Source: Bdellovibrionales bacterium
Lineage (GTDB): Bacteria > Bdellovibrionota_C > UBA2361 > SZUA-149
Assembly (NCBI GenBank): GCA_020434415.1
Contig: JAGRAW010000002.1
Location: 1 to 41,114, forward strand
Direction: 5' to 3'
Length of the DNA stretch: 41,114 nt
The notes below the pieces were generated by a model, which was given only the letters and a program-made list of their open reading frames with translations, did not search any database and was not told the DNA's origin. The position numbers and the translations under genes were made by a program. Of this stretch, positions 23,475 through 32,227 are shown one piece after another. How positions within the stretch are numbered: position 1 is the first letter of the stretch; every line of letters begins with the position of its first letter.

Positions 23475-24440
23475 TTAGTTTGTTCTGCCGGGATGACTTA
23501 GCTCACCACTAGGACACAACGCACCAGCGTACGCCAGAAAGTAGCGGAGCGAACAATGACGAGCTAATGCGAGCTCCGGCTGACGAAACGCCAGGGCAAA
23601 TCCCAGTGATGGGAGCACCACCGCTGCGAGATGTCCGAGCCGGAGAACGAACAAGAGAGCCAGCTTCGATTTCGGAAGTTCGCTCCTATCGAGCCCCGCC
23701 CGGTGACTAGCACACTTCTCGACAAGGGGAAAAAGGTACTGGGACTGGAGTCTTGCTGCGGGCACGACCTGATACATCACCGCGCTAGGCGAAGCGACGA
23801 TTCGAGCCTTTGCACGAATCGCCTTTCTGAAAAACTCAGCATCCTCACCGATTGAGCTGCTCTCATTGAAACCACCGATGTCGGAAAAAAGAGAGCGTCT
23901 GACCATCACGTTCCCGGTGCCGGGAACGAACTCTGCCTTGCGGCGAGGATCGAAACGACTGAACCACCGAGGCTCCCGCGCGAAAAACGGATTCTCGCCA
24001 AGCAACCGACGGACAGTGGGTTTCGGGTTGCTGGATACATCGTTCGGCAGCAGTAACAACGAGGGACCGCCGATACAGTCTCCACCAGTCTCGAGAGCAG
24101 TTCGGTGCAGTTCCATCAACCAGCGAGGCGCTGCGATCTGGTCGTCGTCGAGAAAAGCTATCCAGGTGCCCCGTGCCTCACGAACGCAGGCGTTTCGCGC
24201 AGCGGCAACGCCCTTATTCTGTTGCGTCAAGAAGCGAAACGGCACTGGTGAGGTGGACTCGGCCCAAGCGAGAACTTCGGTTGTTTTATCGGTCGAACCG
24301 TCGTCAACCACGACTATCTCGAATGATTCTCCGAAGCTCGACATCTGCTGATAAACGCTCTCCAACGTCTGCTTTAGCAAGTGGGACCGGTTGTAGGTGC
24401 AAAGACAAACCGAAACTGCGGGAGTCGGGTGGAAGCTCAT
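23475..24440 (-). CDS. GT2-family glycosyltransferase
   Basis: A 321-residue GT-A transferase. SVCLCTYNRSHLLKQTLESV and EIVVVDDGSTDKTTEVL form the nucleotide-sugar fold, FLDDDQIAAPRWLMEL holds the DxD-type metal site, and GGFNESSSIGEDAEFFRKA holds the ED catalytic-base motif. The C-terminal ~70 residues contain one hydrophobic stretch (LALLFVLRLGHLAAVVLPSLG), suggesting membrane association. Its start overlaps the stop of the polymerase gene by four bases. Confidence 0.92.
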   Translation of the reverse strand: MSFHPTPAVSVCLCTYNRSHLLKQTLESVYQQMSSFGESFEIVVVDDGSTDKTTEVLAWAESTSPVPFRFLTQQNKGVAAARNACVREARGTWIAFLDDDQIAAPRWLMELHRTALETGGDCIGGPSLLLLPNDVSSNPKPTVRRLLGENPFFAREPRWFSRFDPRRKAEFVPGTGNVMVRRSLFSDIGGFNESSSIGEDAEFFRKAIRAKARIVASPSAVMYQVVPAARLQSQYLFPLVEKCASHRAGLDRSELPKSKLALLFVLRLGHLAAVVLPSLGFALAFRQPELALARHCSLRYFLAYAGALCPSGELSHPGRTN

Positions 24441-25807
24441 GGCGCACCCGTAGGGGAAGGATGATCTGTCTGCAGACTGCTATTATACAGCTCGGATGCG
24501 CGAAGGGAAAAAACGAGCTTCGAAACGCCCACCATGACGACAAGGGTCGCCATGTTACTCATGATCATCACAGACTCCATTAGGCCGTTCAGAAGCGCAA
24601 ATATTACGAGCGATCCGACGAGGCAAATGTCGAGACTTGCTCCGCGACGCCGGTACCGAACAGCGACCCACACGACACCGAAGCTGATAGCGACATACAA
24701 GAGCAGTCCCACTAGACCGAGGCTCAGGAGCAGCTCGACGTAGGTAGAATGAGCCTGGGTGACAACCCAATCTTGGGTTGCGAGGATGGTGTCGGCGTAG
24801 CGGGATGTCCAGAAGGAGTCGTAGCCGTAACCCAGCAACGGTCGCTGTTCGATGTAACGAAACAACTGGCTCCATAAGGGGATTCTTCCCGTAAGCGTAA
24901 TCATTTCCGAGTCCGCTCTCCCGCTCGAGAGCGTGGAGGTGACGAGGGGGACGATAACCTCGCGGCCAAGCATAGCGGTCGTGCCGATGAAGGCAGCCAA
25001 AAGCGAAAAGGCCACTTTCGTCGGAAGACGCTCCGTGAGCAGCCAAAAAAGAAAGGGGGCGAGGGGCGTGAGCACCAAGCATGTTCTTGACTTTGTCAAA
25101 AGGAGAAATACCGTCGCTTCCAGCAACACGGCGAGATAGACAGTTCGCCAACGATCGCTTTCTAACGCTTGGGTGCCGGTTGCTAGTAGCAGCAGCGCAC
25201 AGTTTATCGCCTGACTATTTGGATGCAGGGTGCCCGAGAATCGGTACTCGCCGGAGAAAGGATGAAACGTCCCCAGGATCAACTCCGCGAGGATGCCGAC
25301 ATGAAGGTAGCCGAAGCTGCTTACCGCAACCCAAACAACAAAGTCTCTTAAGCTGAAACGCCACGAAATCGCGTAAGCGCCGATACAGAGCATGCTGAGA
25401 ACGATTATTCGACGACCGGTAAGACCCGGATCGACCGACCAAGCAAAGCTCAGCGCTGACCACACGAGAAACACTCGGATAAGCCAGCCCAACCACGGAT
25501 TGCCGATCGCGTCCGAGCGCTCGCGGTAGAGGGCTGTGACGACGATTCCCCAACACCCGACGACGATAAGCACTAACCGTCTGAGCAGGTTCCCGTCCTC
25601 TACCTTCTCGGTGAACTCTCCGAGGGACGGACTGAATCCCTCATGGCTCAAAAGAGAGAAATAGAAATCGTGCTGAATTAGAAAGAACGCGATGAACAGA
25701 AACACCATCGAGAACCACGGACGGCCCCTGAGGCGGGCGCGACTCAGCGTTGCCGGCGCATACTCGAGCGGTCTTCTAGACAGCGCCGGGGAGACGAGGT
25801 TACTCAT
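24437..25807 (-). CDS. O-antigen ligase/polymerase-like protein (Wzy)
   Basis: A 456-residue multi-spanning membrane protein with about 10-12 hydrophobic helices. A Wzy/WaaL-type motif region has RFSGTLHPNSQAINCALLLL in the middle and a periplasmic loop with RPLLGYGYDSFW and VTQAHSTYVELLLSLGLVGL. It polymerises undecaprenyl-linked repeat units in the periplasm, in concert with the Wzz-like protein. I chose the ATG at 25807, which overlaps the flippase stop by eight bases. The upstream ATG at 25834 would extend the overlap to 35 bases. Confidence 0.88.
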   Translation of the reverse strand: MSNLVSPALSRRPLEYAPATLSRARLRGRPWFSMVFLFIAFFLIQHDFYFSLLSHEGFSPSLGEFTEKVEDGNLLRRLVLIVVGCWGIVVTALYRERSDAIGNPWLGWLIRVFLVWSALSFAWSVDPGLTGRRIIVLSMLCIGAYAISWRFSLRDFVVWVAVSSFGYLHVGILAELILGTFHPFSGEYRFSGTLHPNSQAINCALLLLATGTQALESDRWRTVYLAVLLEATVFLLLTKSRTCLVLTPLAPFLFWLLTERLPTKVAFSLLAAFIGTTAMLGREVIVPLVTSTLSSGRADSEMITLTGRIPLWSQLFRYIEQRPLLGYGYDSFWTSRYADTILATQDWVVTQAHSTYVELLLSLGLVGLLLYVAISFGVVWVAVRYRRRGASLDICLVGSLVIFALLNGLMESVMIMSNMATLVVMVGVSKLVFSLRASELYNSSLQTDHPSPTGAP

Positions 25808-27170
25808 CGGTCTGAAGCTCCACCGTCGGCTCAATTGCGATCTCGCTCCGTTCGGTTGTTGCCGCCTTCAAACACCAGTATCTTGCGAGTGCGCTCGCGA
25901 CGTGTGCGACGAAAAGCGATGCTGCTGCACCGACTGTTCCCGAAAGCTGCACCAGCCAGACACCGGCGGTGGCCAACACTAGCAGAGGCACGATGTTGAT
26001 TTTGAAGTCGACGTCCGATTTTCCGAGCGCGAACAAACCTCGCGAGTAGACGAACCCGACGCTAGCAGCGACAAGTCCCAGAGCTAAGAAGGCAAGGGCG
26101 AGTCCGTTGCCAGCGTAGTCCGTGCCGTAGAGGTTTTGGAGCAGCCAATCGCCGGCCAGCGCGAGCGCTACCGAAACCGAACCTAAGAATGCGACTAGAA
26201 ACAATGCTGCCCGACGAGAATAGTCGCAGAGCGCGGAGACGCCGTGAGTCGCGTAGACCGTTGCAATCTTCGGTCCGAGATAGTTCTGCAATCCGATAAG
26301 TGGAGCATTCAGCACACCAAGAATGCCAATGCACGCGGCCCATAGCCCGGTCGATTCCGTTCCGTGAAAGTAGGTGATCAACCACGGATAAAAATTCATG
26401 CTGAGCGCCCACAGTAACCCACTCGCGAGGATCCATTTCCCTAGCTGCCAGTTGATGAAAAAATCAGCGACAAGCGCTCGGGCGGAGAGCTCAAACTCGC
26501 CACGATTTGCCGCGAACCAGCAGAGCAAGCTCACTGCGCTAGCCATTCCAATAGTGGCAAGAGCAAGATTGGCCGAGAGCGTCGCTCCCAGTGCGAAGTA
26601 GAGGAGCCCCCCGACCTGCAAGGTGCCGGCCGCGACATCGAACAAAAGAGCGCTCATCGTTCGAAGCTCCGCAAAACAGAGCCTGCGCACAAAGTCTCGG
26701 AGCATCACCAGGGAGATAGCCCCGGCAAGTACTAGCAGCGTCGCATGGAAATCGGTCATTGTGCCTTGCAGCGAGAGGAACATCCACGCAAGCGACACTA
26801 GAAGAACCGTCCCCGCGGAGAAGGCGATTTGATGAGCGATGACGCTCCCGCGGTACGACCGCTGCTCACGCTGATCGCCCAGCTGCGGCCGTCGGATCAT
26901 ATACGGCGTGGAGATAATCGCCGTCTGAAGTTCGGTAATGAATACACTAATGCTTAACGCGAGCATGTACAGGCCGAGTTCGTCTTTACCCGCGAATCGT
27001 CCAATGATGACGCTGGTCAAGAACCCGGTCATGCTGACCGCACCCTGATCGAACAGAGTAAGCGTTCCTTTGTGCGAGACGAGCGATGTCAGACGGTGCG
27101 TGATCCGTGGGACAGGCGCGGGAAGTCCGCTCACTACCTGCGGGACCGAAAGTTTAGAAACTACCTTCAC
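25800..27170 (-). CDS. Wzx-type flippase / polysaccharide transport protein
   Basis: A 456-residue MVF-superfamily membrane protein with about 12-14 hydrophobic helices. The N-terminal pattern is LTLFDQGAVSMTGFLTSVIIGRFAGKDELGLY, followed by YMIRRPQLGDQREQRSYRGS. A C-terminal Glu/Thr-rich tail is cytoplasmic. It would flip the undecaprenyl-linked repeat unit across the inner membrane. It lies between the priming transferase (15-base gap) and the polymerase (overlap), as expected in a Wzx/Wzy operon. Confidence 0.85.
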   Translation of the reverse strand: MKVVSKLSVPQVVSGLPAPVPRITHRLTSLVSHKGTLTLFDQGAVSMTGFLTSVIIGRFAGKDELGLYMLALSISVFITELQTAIISTPYMIRRPQLGDQREQRSYRGSVIAHQIAFSAGTVLLVSLAWMFLSLQGTMTDFHATLLVLAGAISLVMLRDFVRRLCFAELRTMSALLFDVAAGTLQVGGLLYFALGATLSANLALATIGMASAVSLLCWFAANRGEFELSARALVADFFINWQLGKWILASGLLWALSMNFYPWLITYFHGTESTGLWAACIGILGVLNAPLIGLQNYLGPKIATVYATHGVSALCDYSRRAALFLVAFLGSVSVALALAGDWLLQNLYGTDYAGNGLALAFLALGLVAASVGFVYSRGLFALGKSDVDFKINIVPLLVLATAGVWLVQLSGTVGAAASLFVAHVASALARYWCLKAATTERSEIAIEPTVELQTDE

Positions 27171-27185
27171 CGTCCGGGGCCCTCT

Positions 27186-28682
27186 CTACCTTGCCCCTCT
27201 GCCTTTGACGACGGCGGGGATGGTCCCGAGGAGAATCGACAGGTCGAGCAAGAGCGACCAGTTGTCGATGTACTGAATATCCATCCGCATCCAGTCGGAA
27301 AACGAGATGTCGCTTCGTCCGCTGATCTGCCATGTGCACGTCAGGCCGGGTTTCACGCTGAAACGTCGGCGATGCCAGTCTTCCTCAAAGCCATTATAGT
27401 CACGGACGGGAAGGGGACGAGGTCCAACCAAGCTCATGTCTCCCATGAGCACGTTCAGTAGTTGAGGCAGCTCGTCGATACTAGTCTTGCGAAGGAACTT
27501 CCCAATGGTGGTGACCCGCGGATCGTTGGTCATCTTGAATGCGGGACCGTCCACTTCGTTCGCCGCCTTGAGCTCATCCAAGCGCGCCTCCGCGCCAACC
27601 TGCATGGTGCGAAACTTCACGAGGGGGAACAATCGCTTGTTGTAACCAAGCCGTTCCTGAACGAAAAACACGGGCCCGCGGGAGGTCCCTTTCACTAGCG
27701 CCGCCACAAGTAAAAACAGGGGAGCAAAAGCGAACAGCAGTGTTAACGAACCAACGAAATCGAGCGCGCGCTTGGCAAGAAGGCGGGGAACTTCGACTTT
27801 AGCAGGGCTTACGCTGATAAATGCACCCTCAGCGTATTGTTCCGCTCGAAGGTAGCCGGCATCTGATTGAAATATCTCCGAAAGAAAGCGCACCATAATG
27901 CCCTGACGCGCGCAATCCGCGACGATTCGAGAGATCTCCGGATAGCGAGACTCGATTGGAAGGCAAATAATGACTTCATCGATCACGGTCGTCCGCAGAT
28001 ACTCCGGAAGTCCGTCGAGGTCGGAAACCAGGACATAGCCTGACGCTTGGAATTCAGAATCTCCGGTCCCGTCGTCGGCAAAGCCAAGCAATTGGTAGCC
28101 GAGTTCGGGGGCTCGTTCGAACCTTGCAGCGAGTTTCATTGCGCGGGTGCCGGTTCCGACGAGTACGACGTATCTGAGGTTCCGGCCGTAGAGTCGAACC
28201 TGTCGGAGCAGGAACTTGAGAGACAGTCTTGCGGTGACAGTTACGAACGATACAGGAACGTAGAATAATACCGAGCTGAGGTAGACGTCCCTCAATACCG
28301 GTCCCGACATCCCCCCGGAGAGGAAACGCGAGGCGATATCCGCTGTGAGAAGGACTAATGCGCCTGCGGTGGTCGCCTTCAATATCTGGCGGGTATCATC
28401 CAGCATGCTGGTGAGGCGTCGCGAGTTGTAGAGCTTGAAGTAGCTAAAAAAGGCATGCCAAATCATTGAGAAGAGCAATGCCAAAGCGACGCTCTGGATG
28501 GGTATCCGGGTTTCCGCGAGCTCGGAGATTGAAAAATGCTCCAAGGCCGACGTTATGCCCAGACTTTCTGCTGACAACTTGGCGCTTACAAGGTTCGACA
28601 GCGCAAGGCAGCCAAACATCGCAGTCAAATCGAACAGTTGTAGAATCACAACTGTTAACGATCTACGACGGGAAGGGCGCAT
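27186..28682 (-). CDS. exopolysaccharide polyprenyl glycosylphosphotransferase (priming enzyme, GumD/WcaJ-like)
   Basis: A 498-residue inner-membrane enzyme that starts the repeat unit by moving a sugar-1-phosphate, usually glucose, to undecaprenyl phosphate. It has four to five N-terminal membrane helices, a Rossmann-like CoA-binding region (YVVLVGTGTRAMKLAARF), a further helix (SLTLLFAFAPLFLLVAALV), and the C-terminal catalytic core with PVFFVQERLGYNKRLFPLVKFRTM, TSIDELPQLLNVLMGDMSLVGPRP and KPGLTCTWQISGRSD. The start has GGAG nine bases upstream. It is the first gene of the leftward EPS operon. Confidence 0.95.
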   Translation of the reverse strand: MRPSRRRSLTVVILQLFDLTAMFGCLALSNLVSAKLSAESLGITSALEHFSISELAETRIPIQSVALALLFSMIWHAFFSYFKLYNSRRLTSMLDDTRQILKATTAGALVLLTADIASRFLSGGMSGPVLRDVYLSSVLFYVPVSFVTVTARLSLKFLLRQVRLYGRNLRYVVLVGTGTRAMKLAARFERAPELGYQLLGFADDGTGDSEFQASGYVLVSDLDGLPEYLRTTVIDEVIICLPIESRYPEISRIVADCARQGIMVRFLSEIFQSDAGYLRAEQYAEGAFISVSPAKVEVPRLLAKRALDFVGSLTLLFAFAPLFLLVAALVKGTSRGPVFFVQERLGYNKRLFPLVKFRTMQVGAEARLDELKAANEVDGPAFKMTNDPRVTTIGKFLRKTSIDELPQLLNVLMGDMSLVGPRPLPVRDYNGFEEDWHRRRFSVKPGLTCTWQISGRSDISFSDWMRMDIQYIDNWSLLLDLSILLGTIPAVVKGRGAR

Positions 28683-28867
28683 GTACTACTACTCCGAAAG
28701 AAACTACGAGCCGAAAGAAATACGAAAAGGTGTGGGTTCCGCGGTGAAACGGAATAGACGCGGCATGCCACACTTCAATTCGCAATCGTCGACCTGGTGA
28801 GATGCGATTCAATGAAGCGTGCGCAGAGGCGTTGGACCTCACCCGGTGCTGCCGCGGACGAAAACCT

Positions 28868-28932
28868 AGTATAAATCTACGTAGGAGTAAAGCGTTGGTT
28901 ATGTTTAGTTTTTTCTAAACGAAATCTAAACG
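28868..28932 (-). promoter_or_regulatory. EPS operon promoter region with repeated TCTAAACG sites
   Basis: In the 368-base gap 28683-29050, the minus strand has a TATACT -10-like box (28873-28868), about 190 bases before the priming-enzyme start and with no good -35. Just upstream (28903-28932) are two direct TCTAAACG copies 11 bases apart, one helical turn, plus an inverted GTTTAG copy, which looks like a regulator-binding site. No gene is supported in the rest of the gap. Confidence 0.4.
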
Positions 28933-29050
28933 GAAGCCTCACTCCTCCAAAAATTACCAGGGGGCGACAGAGGTCCGCACTTGCTGGGTCGGGACCGGTT
29001 GAGCAGTGCCTACCGGCGCAGTCGATTCGCGGCGTTACAGCGCTTGATTG

Positions 29051-31675
29051 CTATGGATCAACCCAAGGCTCGCGCTCGTTGAACGCTTCGAGCAGGCCGT
29101 CGTACGCGGGCTTTGGCTGGACGTTCTCGTCGAAGATCAGCGGCCAAGTTTCGTAGCCGAGTGTCCAGTTCCACCAGCTGTGCTTGTCCGACAGTCCCCA
29201 CAACTGGAAGTAGCCGCGATTCTCGATACTTAGGAAGATCCGCGCGATTTTCTTGTAGGCCTGCTTCTGGCGCTCTAGCTGATAGGACGTGTTTACCGGG
29301 ATGCGAATGTCGAGCTCTGTAATGAAGTTCAGAAAACCCAGGTCAGACATCTCTTGCATCCGCTGTTGCAACGGGAACGTCGGGGATAATACGTCATCGA
29401 CTCGTACGTGGAGCTGCCAGCCAAGGCCGTGAATCGGTACGCCTTGGGAGCGAAGCCGTACCAACATGTCTCGGACGGTCCGATATTTTCCGAGATTGGT
29501 TTCGATGTCGTAGTCGTTGTACAAGAGTACTGCATTCGGTTCGACATGGTGCGCTTCTTCGAACGCGATCCGCATAAAGTCTTCTCCCAGTGCGCGATAC
29601 CAATAGGAGTTTTTGTAGCCGCTGGAATAATCCGAAGCCGCCTCGTTTACGACGTCCCAGACCGCAACCTTTCCTTGGTAACGGGAAGCAACAGTACGGA
29701 TGTGATTGCGCATCACTGCTTCGGCTTGCGCGTGGGGAGTAGCTTTCACCCAGTCGAGCACCAGCGCATCGTCCGCCCACACTAGCGGATGACCATGGAG
29801 AAGCATGCCAAATGTTTCGGCCATCGCGACCATCTGATCGGAAAGGTGGAAGTCAAAGTCGCCCTGATGCTGCTCGACTCTCGCCCAATACACCGTAAAC
29901 GTCTGGACATTGAATTCCTGTCCCGCCATAGCGACCACTTGAGGATCATCAAGCTCCCAGACAGGTGTGCCGATCGGGATGCCGAAACACTGGGCCGCTG
30001 CCTTCAGGGTGTCGCCCGTGCAGGTCGCTTCTCCTCCTGAGCTGGACGACGAACCGCTGGATGAGGATGACGAGGAACTACTCGAAGAGCTAGTCGATGA
30101 AGATGAGCTTGATGACGAGGAACTGCTGCTTGAGGACGAGCTACTCGATGAGGAGGAACTGCTCGAAGAAGAACCAGACGATGACGAGCTCGAGCCGCCA
30201 TCCCCGGAATTTGATCCGCAGTTTTCAAGTTCGATGACCGGAACTGCCGCGATAGTACCGATCGAACCGTCCAATTTTGGATAGACTCGGTGAAGGCTTG
30301 ACGCTCCGGCGCTCACACTTGGGGACCGGGCAGTGACCAGGCCGATACGATCGGCGCCTATAAGTTCGTGTATCGCTAGGTGCGGGTGTGCGTGCGGTGC
30401 TAGGGTGTGACGGTGCGTTTCCGATCCGAGACCGTATCCGGCAGTGTCGCGGACATCAATCTGATAGTGTGTCGAGCGAGCGCCCTGATTTGAGAGAACG
30501 AACCAGTTGCTTGCGCCTAGATAGGTGTTGACAAGAGCCCCCACCCCGCACGATTGGCGGGATCGAGTTGCTTCAGGTTGAAGCGCGTACGCCCATTCGA
30601 TCCGATTAGTGTCGTCTGGGACGAGACCGTAGAAAAGACTCTGCGCGAGAAAACCTCGTCCGGCTGTTCGGGACTCATCGCAAGTAACGCGGAAGCTTCC
30701 CGTAGTGCGGTCACCTATCACGGAATTGAGATAGCGATGGACTTGTGCGAACGCAGGGACGGTAATCCGTTCGTCATGAAGTCGCGAGCCATCCCCGGCG
30801 AACACTTCGAACCGAACCTCGAGCGAAGCGGAATTGAGATTAGCCACCTCCGCCCAGTTAAGCGCCGGGTCCATAGTGTTTGCGGGAATAAGGCCGGAGT
30901 CGCACCTGCCTTCCGTCACCTGAAGCGGAAATGCGAACGTGAACCTGTCCGAATCCGTTTGCCCACCATAGCGGATTAGAAATGCAGAATAAGGTTGGTC
31001 CTCCACTCGTGGAACCAAGTCGAAGAAACCGACTTCCTTGCCCTGGTCATGGCCTAGCGGGAGGTCGATTCTCTGCCCGGGCCGAAGTTCGATCTGGGTG
31101 CGACGCGCACTGCGCGAATCGACTGTTCCCGCGGGAAATCTTCTAAGCTCGGCGACAAAAGGGCGATCACCGTGATTGATCACCGTCAGCCAGTTGAGAA
31201 CAGCCGGTCCGTCAGGATCTGGATTCATTGAGTTGTAAAGGCCGGAGGTCGTTCCGCGACGAAGAGCTGCTGTTGGCAGGGTATAGGCGTATTCGAGAGG
31301 TTCGTCCGAGTCTACAGAGGCATAACGATAGATGGCTGTAAGACAGGAAAGCGACTGCCCCTGCGATGCACTGGGGGTAATTCGGAAGGTTCCGTACTTG
31401 TTCCGCGTATGCTCAGCGTCGAGCATCAGGTGAAGCGTGCCGTAAGCCGCAACTGTTGCACCTCTGGATTCAAGCAGGGTCCCTTCGCTTGTAAGCAGGT
31501 CGAAACGGAACTCTATGGGCGTTCTGGTTAGATTGCTACATTCGACGACGTTGGCTTGCTCCAAGTATCCATTCCATGAGCCCTCAATCGTGTCTGCAGT
31601 GGCGGTATGCGAGAGAGTATGCGTCAGGAGCGCAAGCAGCAGAGAGAGCACGACGTAAACTGCCTGGGATGGCAT
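29051..31675 (-). CDS. secreted modular GH10 endo-xylanase with repeat domain and poly-Ser linker
   Basis: An 874-residue protein. It has a signal peptide (residues 1-~28). Four related ~105-115-residue segments follow, at about 30-135, 145-255, 260-370 and 376-485. They share a strand pattern such as LNWLTVINHG / LNWAEVANLN / SNWFVLSNQG and ends such as LEYAYTLP / FTFAFPL / IEWAYALQ, so they may be beta-sandwich repeats; I know no named family for them. A linker of about 55 residues (~495-550) is almost all serine. A GH10 domain (about 556-870) carries acid/base Glu680 in WDVVNE and nucleophile Glu789 in ITELDI. It is probably extracellular and xylan-active. It ends 368 bases upstream of the EPS operon start, on the same strand. 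Confidence 0.93.
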   Translation of the reverse strand: MPSQAVYVVLSLLLALLTHTLSHTATADTIEGSWNGYLEQANVVECSNLTRTPIEFRFDLLTSEGTLLESRGATVAAYGTLHLMLDAEHTRNKYGTFRITPSASQGQSLSCLTAIYRYASVDSDEPLEYAYTLPTAALRRGTTSGLYNSMNPDPDGPAVLNWLTVINHGDRPFVAELRRFPAGTVDSRSARRTQIELRPGQRIDLPLGHDQGKEVGFFDLVPRVEDQPYSAFLIRYGGQTDSDRFTFAFPLQVTEGRCDSGLIPANTMDPALNWAEVANLNSASLEVRFEVFAGDGSRLHDERITVPAFAQVHRYLNSVIGDRTTGSFRVTCDESRTAGRGFLAQSLFYGLVPDDTNRIEWAYALQPEATRSRQSCGVGALVNTYLGASNWFVLSNQGARSTHYQIDVRDTAGYGLGSETHRHTLAPHAHPHLAIHELIGADRIGLVTARSPSVSAGASSLHRVYPKLDGSIGTIAAVPVIELENCGSNSGDGGSSSSSSGSSSSSSSSSSSSSSSSSSSSSSSSSSTSSSSSSSSSSSSGSSSSSGGEATCTGDTLKAAAQCFGIPIGTPVWELDDPQVVAMAGQEFNVQTFTVYWARVEQHQGDFDFHLSDQMVAMAETFGMLLHGHPLVWADDALVLDWVKATPHAQAEAVMRNHIRTVASRYQGKVAVWDVVNEAASDYSSGYKNSYWYRALGEDFMRIAFEEAHHVEPNAVLLYNDYDIETNLGKYRTVRDMLVRLRSQGVPIHGLGWQLHVRVDDVLSPTFPLQQRMQEMSDLGFLNFITELDIRIPVNTSYQLERQKQAYKKIARIFLSIENRGYFQLWGLSDKHSWWNWTLGYETWPLIFDENVQPKPAYDGLLEAFNEREPWVDP

Positions 31676-32123
31676 ACTTCTGTCCCAGAGACCTCTGAAA
31701 GAACGTGAACGTCACCGCACGAACCGTCCAGTTCAAGATTACCCGACCCGACCTCATATATTCTCGTCACCGGGGCATGTGTGCTGAAGAGCTTGAACCG
31801 CAATGAATCTGTTCTTATCGAGATTTCGCAATCTCCATAACGAAAGCGCGGAGACTTCGATGGAGCGCCTAGCAGATCGCTGAAAAAGATCATCCAGGGA
31901 CTTTCTCAGGTCGTGCGAGTAAAGACTTTTGCTTTTGCGCACTCCAAATTTTAAGGACTTAGTGTCTTTGAAATCTGCCCGCCGGTCCGTCACCTCGACA
32001 GTCGCGCGGGTCGAATGAACGTTCGTCTGGGCGGCCCCAGGCCGGACCGTGTAGACGCGCTTGTCTGTCCGTGCTCAGGATGCTGGCGCGGCGCGCTGAC
32101 AGGGCGCTGACCCCTTTCCGGAA
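31676..32123. other. long intergenic region without a supported gene
   Basis: About 450 bases between the GH10 start and the right 104-bp repeat. Short frames exist but have no recognisable motif or ribosome site. The promoter of the GH10 gene should be in the left part (TTGAAC at about 31735 on the minus strand has no good -10). A perfect 14-bp palindrome, CCTTTCCGGAAAGG (32113-32126), lies across the border of the repeat. Confidence 0.5.
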
Positions 32124-32227
32124 AGGCTGAGTAACGAACGACATGCACCTGCATACTACCGAAGAGTAAAGAAGCCCGTGACGCACGTTTGCGAGCACGG
32201 GCAGGGCAGGCCCCCGAGCATCGTTAT
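32124..32227. repeat. 104-bp direct repeat, right copy (phnCE / LRR 3' junction)
   Basis: Identical to 16808-16911. The first bases (AGGCTGAGTAA) equal the end of phnCE but have no phnCE sequence before them, so they look like a remnant. The last four bases belong to the intact LRR gene. Confidence 0.92.
32174..32202 (-). terminator. rho-independent-type terminator after the LRR gene
   Basis: Same hairpin as at 16858-16886 (GCCCGTG / CACGGGC with a nested CGCA/TGCG stem), followed on the minus strand by TTCTTTACTCTT. It lies about 20 bases after the LRR stop codon, the expected place. Confidence 0.65.

Noticed and set aside
29967-30284. Highly acidic frame (Asp/Glu/Leu-rich) on the plus strand
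   Set aside because: It is the complement of the poly-serine linker codons of the GH10 gene, so the composition is an artefact.
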